Assembly (NCBI RefSeq): GCF_030867095.1
Contig: NC_081824.1
Span: forward strand, 304,498,956 to 304,562,955
Source of the DNA: Alligator mississippiensis
Lineage: Eukaryota > Chordata > Crocodylia > Alligatoridae
Length of the DNA stretch: 64,000 bases
Direction of reading: 5' to 3'
Notes under the pieces: model-generated
Databases searched by the model: none
Told to the model about the DNA's origin: nothing
What the model saw: the letters and a program-made list of their open reading frames with translations, nothing else
Position numbers and translations under genes: made by a program
Shown here: positions 45,690 through 54,524 of the stretch, in pieces
Numbering within the stretch: position 1 is the first letter of the stretch
Layout of the letters: the number at the start of each line of letters is the position of its first letter

Positions 45690-46040
45690 TCAGTGAGCGC
45701 ATCTATACATGCATTTACTACGCTGCAAGTTACTGCTCAGTAAGTGGATTTAGGCTGGCATCTACACATGCAGGTGTTAAAGTACAGTAACACTGTTTGG
45801 ACTGACTTGGGAGTAAAGTTAGTCTCAAATCAGTCCATGTCCACAGTGTTACTGTGCAGTAACACATCTACCCATGCGCTACTGCGCAGTAACTAATGCA
45901 TGATGCAGGTAGCACATTTATGCCCAAGTTGGCATAGTTACTGCACAGTATGGGCATGCACATGTAGACACGCGTCCATACTGCACAGTAGTTTTCAGTT
46001 ACTGCATGGTAACTTAGGTTACTGAGCAGTAAATGTGCAC
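45690..46040. mobile_element. MITE rich in ACTGCGCAGTAA palindromes
   Basis: GCATCTATACATGCATTTACT on the left and GCAGTAAATGTGCACACGTAGGC on the right form imperfect inverted termini. Inside, TTACTGYGCAGTAA-type palindromes recur at least five times. No coding capacity. Confidence 0.6.
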
Positions 46041-46077
46041 ACGTAGGCAAGTCCACTGTGAAGTAGGGGCCTGGGTA

Positions 46078-46539
46078 CAGGTTTCCTCACTTTTATGCAG
46101 GTTCTGTGTATGCAAATTTGCTCATATGTGATAACCCTTTTTGTACCAAAAATTCATTATATGCAAGGTAAATTCACTCTTATGCAATTGGTGTGGTATA
46201 AGCCTGCAGTCAGCTGCTTTATGCAGTGCATTGTGGGATTGATCCGCACCAAAATAATCTCCTCTGTGTATCTGTGGTCCTTGCTCATTGTCTGTGACAC
46301 ATGATTCTGTAGTTGCCATCCCCAATATGATAGTTCCCCTTGCTTGTCTGTACTGTCTGCTGTTAGTGAGTACCAAATTGTCTCATAAAAGTGGTAGAAA
46401 TGGGTCTGGGGGTCAATACAGTCAAAGTCTTGGAACATATCCCTATTTGTTACATTGTAAAGTGGGTTCCCTTTATGCAAATTTGAACTATGCACCGTTT
46501 TCCAGGAACACATGTATAGCATAAAGTGAGGGAAACCTG
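46078..46539 (+). mobile_element. Tigger-like MITE, copy 2
   Basis: TA flanks on both sides. Termini are CAGGTTTCCTCACTTTTATGC and, inverted, CAGGTTTCCCTCACTTTATGC. It is 462 bp and the opposite orientation of 4476-4946. The minus frame at 46157-46552 overlaps the element and is not a gene. Confidence 0.85.
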
Positions 46540-46842
46540 TATTAGCATTCATATTAGGGATTTATCTTGCTAGTTGCCCAGTTTCTTAGCCTGAAACATG
46601 AGTAGCCCCAGCGATTTACAAAAATGTGTTAATGAAGCCTATGCTCAAGTACCAAATAAGAGAACAAGTGTTTGGCCTGACTGAGCTTTTGGTGTCAGTG
46701 TTATATGTAAGAAACTCTGTCCAAACTAATTATACAAAGATATGTGTCATTTTGAACAAACCAGTGAGGGTACCACCCCTTTGAAAACCTTTTATTTTTT
46801 CCTAATTATCCTTTCTTAATTTGAAGCTTAGGTGGTAACTTT

Positions 46843-46988
46843 GGGCACCTATACATAAGCAGCAAGGCTGCTTCAACACGCTGTAATTACAGTGTGTTGG
46901 AACAGACTCGATTAATTGAATCTGCTGGAACGTGGTAATTACCAGACTCCAGTGTCTTGTGTATCAGTGTCCCTGCGCTTAAAAATGG
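46843..46988 (+). mobile_element. palindromic MITE, left half
   Basis: GGGCACCTATACATAAGCAGC ... GTATCAGTGTCCCTGCGC TTAAAAATGG is the inverse of 50835-50989. Each half also contains smaller palindromes such as CTGTAATTACAG and CTCGATTAATTGAATC. The two halves are one foldback element split by the 3.85-kb insert. Confidence 0.82.
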
Positions 46989-47376
46989 GACTTCTTGTCC
47001 TTGATTCCTGTTGCTAATTTATTATTTGGAACAGAATAACACTTGAGTAATGAAATAATATTTACATTTTGTGATTAAAATCATAATCTTGATCTTTTGG
47101 GGCATTTATACATGTGCTCCAGGAGTGGGGAGAGGGAAGGGGCCCTCTAATTAAAGTGCCTGGAGCATTTCATGTATCAGCATCCTCGCACTGAAAAACC
47201 TGAACTAAAGCTCATAAAGCGCCTTCTCCCTTCCCTCACTCCTGGAGTACGTGTATAAATGCCCCAAAAAATCAAGATTATGATTTTAGCCACAAAATGT
47301 AAATATTATTTCATTACTCAAGTGTTATTCTGTTCCAAATAATAAATTAGCAACAGGAATCAAGGACAAGAAGTCC
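46988..47376. repeat. long inverted repeat (about 155-bp arms, 77-nt loop)
   Basis: The left arm (46988-47143) is the reverse complement of the right arm (47221-47376). I count about five mismatches in the outer 133 bases. The loop end of each arm contains GGGGCATTTATACA, a MITE-like terminus. The outer end contains CAACAGGAATCAAGGACAAGAAG, a sequence that continues rightward into the CR1 copy. Transcription through it would give a stable hairpin RNA. Confidence 0.92.
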
Positions 47377-49303
47377 TTCTTTAGGTACATAGGGAAAAGA
47401 AGGAAAGCAAATGGGAGTGTGGGGCCATTGCTGCACAGCTCAGGACAGCTGGTTATCACCACTCTGGAGAAAACTGAACTCCTGAATGACTACTTTGCCT
47501 CAGTATTTCACTGGGCCAAGGGGAAAATCATGCCAGGTAGGGTACAGAATGAGCAGGGTAGAAATGACTGCCTTTCTACTATTACCTTAGAATTGCTGTT
47601 TGATCAATTAAAAAAATTAGGCATATAAGTCAGGAGGACTGGATGAAGACAAATCTCTCCATTGGATCATAGATAGACACAGGAGGGACACCAGCCCACC
47701 AACTGTTAGAGTACACTTAGTGAAAGGGCACTTGGAGTGACTGGATATGTTCAAATCAGCATGCCTGGATGAACTTCATCCTACAGTGCTGATGGAATTG
47801 GCCAGTGTCATATCAGAGCCCCTGGCATGGCTTTTCGAGCACTCACGGTGCTCCGGACAGGTCCCAGAGGACAGAAAAGGGACAACGTGGTCCTTATTTT
47901 CAAGAAGAGGAGGAGGGAGGGGGGAACTGGGAAACTATAAGCCAGTTAGTCTCACCTCTATCCTTGGAAAAACTCTGGAAAAAATCATTAAGGATCACAT
48001 TTGTAGGAGCCCAGCAGAGGAAATAACGCTAAAGGAAATCAGCATGGATTCACTGCAGGTAGATCCTGCCTGTTTAACCTCGTTTCTTTTTATGACCAAG
48101 TCACAAAATGCTTAGATGCAGGAGTCAAGGTAGATATCATCTACCTAGACTTTAAGAAGGCCTTTGATATGGTATCTCATTCTGTTCTCCTAAATAAACT
48201 GACAGGCTGTGATGCAGATGATTACACGGTCAGGTGGGTGGCAAATTGGCTTTGGGGTCACACCCAGAGAGTGGTGGTGGACAGGTTGATATTGACCTGG
48301 AAAGATGTGGGCAGTGGAGTCCTGCAAGACTCGGTCCTTGGACTGGTGCTATTCAGTGTCTTCATCAGTGACTTGAACAAGGGCATGGAGAACACCCTGT
48401 CCAAGTTTGCAGATGATACCAAATTATAGGGCAGAGTTAGCACACCAGAGGGTAGGGAACAGATCCAAGTGGATCTGGACAGGTTGGAAAATTGGGCAGA
48501 ACAAAATAGGATGCAATTCAACAAAGACAAGTGCAAAGTGCTGCCCCTGGGCAAAAAGAACCACCAACACACTTACAGGCTGGGGGATGACCTTCTCAGC
48601 AGCACAGCAATGGAAAGGGATCTTGGAGTCATAGTTGACTCCACGATGAACATGACTCATCAATGTGATAAAGTGATCAATAAAGCTAACCACACTTTAT
48701 CATGCATTAGCAGATGCATGACGAACAGGTCCAGGGAGGTGACGCTTCCCCTCCCTGCTCACACTGGCACTGGTCAGGCTGCAGTGGAGTACTAAGTCCA
48801 GTTTTGGGCACTGTGCTTTAGGACTGATGCAGAGAATCTTGAGAGGGTCCAGAGGAGGGCTACTTGTATGGTCAGAGGCCTGTAGGCAAGGTCCTACAAG
48901 GAGAGACTGAGGGACCTAGATCTCTTCAGCCTTTGCAAGAGAAGGCTGCAAGTTGATCTTGTGGCTGCCTATAAATTCATCAGGGGAGGGCATCAGGGAA
49001 TAGAAGAAGCTCTATTTACTAGGGCACCCCCTGGAGTAATTAGGAGCAATGGCCACAAATTGACAGAGAGCAGATTTAGGTTGGACATTAGAAATAACTT
49101 CTTCACAGTAAGGGTTGCCAGAATCTGAAATAGGCTGCCAAGGGAGGTGCTGCTCTCCCCTACCATGGGGGTCTTCAAGAGGAGACTGGACAACCATCTA
49201 GCTGGGGTCATCTGACCCCAGCGCTCTTTCCTGCCCAGGACAGGGGGTCAGACTCGATGACCTACTGAGGTCCCTTTCGACACTAATATCTATGAATCTA
49301 TGA
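47345..49303 (+). pseudogene. CR1 LINE copy 1, ORF2 remnant
   Basis: A 5'-truncated CR1 with a recognisable reverse transcriptase in several frames: 'TTLEKTELLNDYFASVF', 'PLAWLFEHSRCSGQVPEDRK', 'LGNYKPVSLTSILGKTLEK', the first catalytic box region 'VDIIYLDFKKAFDMVSH' encoded near 48130-48180, and 'LSKFADDTKL', the FADD catalytic box, followed immediately by a stop at 48427. After it comes the C-terminal 'MDLDRLENWAEQNRMQFNKDK'. The 3' UTR and tail end at ATCTATGAATCTATGAA. Frameshifts and stops make it inactive. Confidence 0.93.
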
Positions 49304-50825
49304 ACTTCATCCAAGAGTGCTGAAGGAGCTGGCCGAAGTCATCGCAGAACCCCTGGCGAAACTCTTCCACAACTCATGGTGCTCTGGAGAGGTCCCTGAG
49401 GACTGGAAAAGGGCCAATGTGATACCCATCCACAAGAAGGAGAGGAGGGAGAACCCGGGTAACTATAGGCCAATTAGCCTAACTTCTATCCCAGGGAAAA
49501 TCCTGGAAAAATTCATCAAGGAGCCTATCTGCAATAAGCTTGCAGAAGGTAGGATTCTGAATGACAGCCACCATGGCTTCATTGTGGGCAGGTCTTGCCT
49601 TACCAACCTCATCTCCTTTTATGACCAGGTAACTCGCCACCTGGACAAGACAGAGGAGGTTGACATTGTATACCTTGATTTACAAAAAGCCTTTGTTCTG
49701 GTATCCCACAATGTCCTCATGAGAAAATTGGAGGATTGTGGGCTTAGCTCTGAGACAGTCAGATGGATGGAAAACTGGCTGTGGGGTAGGACCCAGAAAG
49801 TCCTAATGAACAGATCTGTGTTGACCTGGAGAGAAGTGGACAGTGGTGTCCCACAGGGGTTGGTGCTTGGTTCAGTGCTTTTCAACACCTTTATCAATGA
49901 TTTGGATGTGGGGGTGAAGAGCTCACTGGCCAAGTTCATGGATGACACCAAGTTATGGGGGAGCATGGTCACACTTGAAGATAGGCTACAGATACAGGTG
50001 GACCTAGACAGGCTAGCAAGTTGGGCAGATCATAATCAGATGAAGTTCAACATCGAGAAATGTAAAGTGCTCCACCTGGGAATGAACAATCCCCTGCACA
50101 CCCACAGGCTTGGCAGTGCCAAACTGACCAGCACCAGAAATGAAAGGGACCTGGGGGCAGTAATAGACCACAGTATGAATACGAGCTGGCAGCACAACAC
50201 TGTAGCCAGTAGGGAAAATAATACTCTAGCATGCATCAATGGATGCATCTCCAGCAAAACCAAGGAAGTGATTCTTTCGCTCTACTCAGTAGTAGTGGGA
50301 CTGCAGCTGGAGTACTGCATCTAGGGTGCCACTTAAAGGACGTGAACAAACTTGAGAGAGTCCAGAGAAGAGCCACCCATATGATCAGAGACTTGCATAG
50401 CAAGCCATACAAGGAAAGGCTGAGGAACCTGGGACTCTTCAGCTTGAAAAAGAGAAAGCTGAGAGGGGACTTGGTAGCAGCTTACTGCTATATTAGGGGA
50501 ATACATCAAAGGCTCGGTGAACAACTGTTCACCAGGGCACCCTTGGGGAAAACCAGGAGTAATGGCCACAAACTCCTGGAAGACCGGTTCAGACTCAACA
50601 TCTCAACATTAGGAAAAACTTCTTCACAGTCAGGGTATCCAGACTGTCAAATAAGCTCCCTCCAGATATGTTGCAATCACCTACTCTGGAAATCTTCAAG
50701 AACAGACTGGATGGTCACCTTGCTGAGGTCACTTGACCCCAGTTGTCTTTCCTGGTTGGTGCAGGGGGCTGGACCTGATGATCTTCTGAGGTCCCTTCCA
50801 GGCTTACAGTCTATGAATCTATGAT
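49303..50825 (+). mobile_element. CR1 LINE copy 2
   Basis: A 5'-truncated CR1 starting inside the reverse transcriptase and ending in CAGTCTATGAATCTATGA. It abuts the tail of copy 1 in the same orientation, sharing ATGAA at the junction. Its open frame is described separately. Confidence 0.95.
49317..50324 (+). pseudogene. CR1 reverse transcriptase, 335-codon open remnant
   Basis: ORF2 of CR1 makes an endonuclease/reverse transcriptase that copies the element's RNA at a nicked target. This frame begins at an internal methionine of the RT domain because the 5' part was never inserted. Visible in order: 'EVPEDWKRANVIPIHKK' (residues about 24-40), 'NYRPISLTSIPGK' (about 48), 'YLDLQKAF' with the first catalytic Asp (about 120), 'GVPQGLVLGSVLFNTFIND' (about 180), then 'AKFMDDTKL' where FADD is usual: both catalytic aspartates remain, but alanine is replaced by methionine. 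The following KAFD position reads KAFV. The frame ends early at a TAG after 'LEYCI', where CR1 normally continues 'QFWAP'. The endonuclease domain is absent, so it cannot be autonomous. Confidence 0.92.
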
Positions 50826-50834
50826 CCCATGCTG

Positions 50835-50989
50835 CCATTTTTCAGCGCAGAGACACTGATACATGAGACACTGGAGTCTGCTGGAGCGCGTAACTACCAT
50901 GCTCCAGTAGACTTGATTAATCGAGTCTGCTCTGATGCACTGTAATTACAGTGCATCAAAGCAGACTTGCTGCTTGTGTATTGGTACCC
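50835..50989 (-). mobile_element. palindromic MITE, right half
   Basis: CCATTTTTCAGCGCAGAGACACTGATACATGAG... to CTGCTTGTGTATTGGTACCC, the inverse of 46843-46988. Confidence 0.82.
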
Positions 50990-51015
50990 TTTATGCTTCA
51001 AGTTAAATCTCTAAT

Positions 51016-51347
51016 GAAGTGATTCTCAACCAGGCTGTCTCAGTACCCTGGGCTGCCTTGAGATCCTTTCAGGGGTGCCATGGGATGCTTACACAGTGGT
51101 AGCACTATTAGGCATGCAAACATGAGTCACAAGATAAACCCAGAGATTTTAAACAGGAATCCATAGTGTTAACAGCATTCTGAGTTCTTTGCAACAGAAT
51201 AACTGCTCTAGTATTTTTCTGTAGTCCAAAAATCAAGTGAAAAACTAAGAGCTGACTTTTCCAAAGGGGTACCTTGAGTCTCATGAGGGGTGCCTTGAGT
51301 CTGTCAAGGGGAACCTTGAGTCCTAAAAGGTTAAGAACCACTGACAG
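51016..51347 (+). mobile_element. hAT MITE, 'CAGTGATTCTCAA' family, copy 2
   Basis: It runs from AGTGATTCTCAACCAGGC to GGTTAAGAACCACTG. These ends are inverted repeats. Near the right end three similar 'GGGGTRCCTTGAGTC' units are repeated. Same family and orientation as 11492-11785. Confidence 0.82.
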
Positions 51348-51349
51348 TA

Positions 51350-52300
51350 ACTCAGGCTTTATATGTACATAATTTATATTTATGTCAATATCTTATACCC
51401 AGTGTAATACAAGATGTTTGAATAAAGAGGGTTTTCAAGGGTTTAAATATTTTTAAGTCTATATATTTGTTAACCTCAAAAGTAGCTGTTAGTAACAAAG
51501 GCTTACAATCACTTACAAGCCAAACAGTAAATAAGAGGTGTAATTAGTATTTCAGCAGAGGAAAATAGCATACCTTGCTGCAAATATAGTACAGCGCTAT
51601 CCTGTAGTTTACTATTTTACAAGTTTATATTTGTCATTATCCTATGATAAAATATGAAGACATTGTAGTATATTAAATTTCCATTTTATAGTATGGTAAC
51701 TTTGTCATTGGACAAATAACATATTTCTCCTCTTTCCCCTTTTCTGTAGTATGAAAAAACTGCTGTTTACAGATACAAGTAAATTCGGGTTTATGCTGCA
51801 TGTACTACATGGAAAAATTACCAGAATTCAGTGCCCTAAGAATTTACACAAATACCTTCCACCAACATTCTGTTAACTAAGCAAGAATCTACATTCAGGT
51901 ATTTACCAATAAGTAGAATTTAGTTAATATCCTTCTGTGTACAATGGTTTTATATACCCCAAATATATATTTCCTATTCTGTCTTTGGAATGCAACCTCA
52001 ATGCATGTAATTGTTATATAAATGTGATTTAACAAAAGGATGTGCATGTGAGCATGTGTAATTTAAATGTACATAATTTTATATTACATTATATTATGCT
52101 ACACTGTGTACATACGTATATATACATGCATATTAATTACATATAATATTTATTATATGTTATTTAGTGTGTAGATATATTTTTATTGTGTACGTGTGTA
52201 CACACACACTCTCTCTGAGAGAGTGCTGCATGCATATGCACATGCATGCAACTAGTCCAAAGTAGCACTGGAATTGTACACTCTATATTTAATATCCTTT
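51350..52300. other. AT-rich non-coding sequence
   Basis: Includes TA/ATGTA-rich stretches near 52080-52200 and a CACACACTCTCTCTGAGAGAG run at 52201. No other feature. Confidence 0.5.
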
Positions 52301-52302
52301 TT

Positions 52303-52450
52303 CATAGTTTCATAGTAGCGAGGGTCAGGAGGGACCTGAACAGATCATCTAGCCTGACCCCCTGCCACAGGCAAGAATGAATGCTGGGTTCACAAGACCC
52401 CAGACAGGTGATTGTCGAACCTCCTCTTGAATTTGCCCAAGGGCTGCTGA
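52303..52450 (-). mobile_element. CR1 LINE 3' end fragment
   Basis: TTTCATAGTTTCATAGTAGCGAGGGTCAGGAGGGACC...CAGATCATCTAGCCTGACCCCCTGCC is the inverse of the CR1 3' UTR/tail. Confidence 0.88.
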
Positions 52451-53210
52451 GTGCCATGGGGCAGCTGCCGAATGGGTGTCAAGTGGGGGGGTTGATCCCC
52501 ACTGCCCCACGCTGCACAGGGGGCTCTGCCATGAGCACCCAGAGGCCCCAATTACTGCTGCCAGAGCCAGTGGGTGCGGGGCTTTTTTTTTTTTTTTTAA
52601 AGTTCCGGGAGGCTGGGCCTGGTGGGAGATGAAGCCACCATGAGGCAGCCATGGGGCAGCCATGGGGGCTTCTCCCACGGCTCCTCCAGCTGTACTTGCT
52701 TCTGACCTGGTGGGGGAAGCCATGAGGGCTATGCCCTGTTGCTGCTTGCCTAGCCGGTGCAGGGGGCCACAATGCAGGTGCGGCTCGCTCCGGGCAGCAG
52801 CAGGGCATAGTCCCTGCTCCTAGCACTGTCGTGCCCACTTCAGCACTGGGAGCAGAGGCTATGCCCTGCTGCCACTTGCCAGCTGGTGCGGGGGGGCGGG
52901 GTGTGGGTGTGACAGTACTGGTAGCGGGGGCTCTGCTCTTCTGCCACTTGCTCCCTTCCACCTGGAGTGAGCTGTGCCTGTATCCTGGCCTCCCCTGCCC
53001 TTCCCCAGCTGGGCAAGTGGCAGCAGGGCAGAGCCCCTGCTCCCAGCACTGCCGTGCCTACATTCCATGCCCCCTTGCCCCCTCCCCAAGAAACGCGCCC
53101 CCCCCCCCCCCGCCTTGGCTGGGCAGCTTGTCCCAGCCCCAATAACCTCCCTCCCCAACCCCAAGAGACTTACCAGCTGGAAACAGCTGTGACAGCTGCC
53201 TGTTTAGTCT
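52451..53210. mobile_element. GC-rich repeat filler, unclassified
   Basis: GC-rich, with 'GGGCATAGYCCCTGCTCC...CACTGCCGTGCC' units repeated at about 52800, 52855, 52910 and 53030, so it contains an internal degenerate tandem repeat. It is flanked on the right by a GATTCGA-rich terminus. Overlapping frames are artefacts. Confidence 0.5.
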
Positions 53211-53400
53211 ATGGCTGAATCTCCAAAGTGGCTGAATCTTTTACAAAGCTTTTCTGAATCGATTTGGATGCTTTGAATTGATTCAGAGGTTGTAATTGGT
53301 CTCCCAATTTAACTTAGATTCCAAGATTTGGTCCCCGAATTGAACCAACTATCCTCCAAATCGAATCAGCTAATGAAGCTTCGCACAGCCTTAGGGAGTA
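53211..53400. mobile_element. GAATCGATT-rich repeat end
   Basis: CTGAATCGATTTGGATGC...GAATTGATTCAGAGG...CCGAATTGAACC...AAATCGAATCAGCTAATGAAGCTTCGCACAGCC: repeated GATTCGA/TCGAATC motifs. Probably the terminus of the element filling 52451-53210. Confidence 0.5.
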
Positions 53401-53525
53401 GTGGCAGCAATTGCCGCTCAGGGTGGCACAAAGCCTGATCCTGATGTCCAAGGCCCAATTAAGCCTGTGGACTAGCCTTTTGCCAATGTTGTGGCCTATG
53501 GGGCCAAAAGATAGAGCACCACTGG

Positions 53526-53612
53526 TTTAGACAGAAGTGATACTGCTTTGAGCAGGGGGTCGCATGAGATGTCATCCTAAAGTCCCTTCCAGCCCTACTT
53601 TTTTATTATTCT
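53526..53612 (+). mobile_element. CR1 LINE 3' end fragment
   Basis: GTGATACTGCTTTGAGCAGGGGGTCGCATGAGATG...AAAGTCCCTTCCAGCCCTAC, terminal CR1 3' UTR. Confidence 0.82.
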
Positions 53613-53989
53613 GTAATTTTCTTAAATTGTTTTTCTGCATCTATCCATAAAACACAAGTTAATTTTTATAGTATGATGGGTTACTACAAGCTAATGGGAA
53701 CTCCTGCTCACAAAATTATTGCTACAGCAAATTACACAACAGCAACTTTCATTTACACAGCATTTTTCCTAAAAAGATGGAGAAGTTGCCTTAAACAAAG
53801 GATGCTTACACAGGTATCCATACAAGTTTATAAGGAGAGGAAAGAGGGTCTGTTTCCTTTATTCAAGCATGAGGAAGGAAGGAAGGAATGCCGACCCATT
53901 TCAGATTTGTATATTAATAGTCTTATCTGGATGCGGAGATTAATAACTATGTCCAGGACTCTCATAGGCTGCTGACAAACATTTATTTA

Positions 53990-54520
53990 AAGGTACAATG
54001 GGATCTGATCTCTGATCCCAACAATTGCACCTCCTACAATGCCACACATGCATAGCAGGATGTGTAATTTTGGGATTCAGGATCAGATCCTAATTGCACC
54101 ATACTTTATAGTACAGGGGAGCACAGAATCATGATCCTGGGCTCCCCTTGCAATGACAAGTTGAAAGATGGGTGCCCAACAATCAGCTGATTGTCAACGG
54201 GCTCTGTGGATCCACCAGAACCAGCTGGAGCCCCCATGTGGTCCCCAGAGCCAGCTGACAATCAGTTGGCTGTCAACTGGACTGGAAGTGCAACAGGACT
54301 CAAACTGGCCCCAGTGTATCTATGCTGGCCCTGGGACCACACTGAGGCTCCAACCAGCCCTGGCATGTCCCAGATAGATGATGATCAGCTGATTATTGGC
54401 TGGTTCTGGGACCATACCAGGGCTGGCTGGAACCCCAGTGCAGTCCTAACCCAACTGCCAATCAGCAGATTGGCTGGTGGGGTCTGCACCAAGGCCAGTT
54501 AGAGACCCTGATGCAGTCCA
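53990..54520. mobile_element. MITE with palindromic GATCTGATC core and CAGCTGATTG repeats
   Basis: AATGGGATCTGATCTCTGATCCC is mirrored by GGGATTCAGGATCAGATCC; the same core is at 22280-22385. Beyond it, 'CAATCAGCTGATTGTCAA'-type units recur at 54180, 54255, 54385 and 54460. No coding capacity. Confidence 0.6.
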
Positions 54521-54524
54521 CTCT

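Noticed and set aside
46157..46552. 131-codon minus frame
   Set aside because: Covered by the TA-flanked MITE and ends with its terminal repeat; the inverted copy at 4476 does not keep it open.
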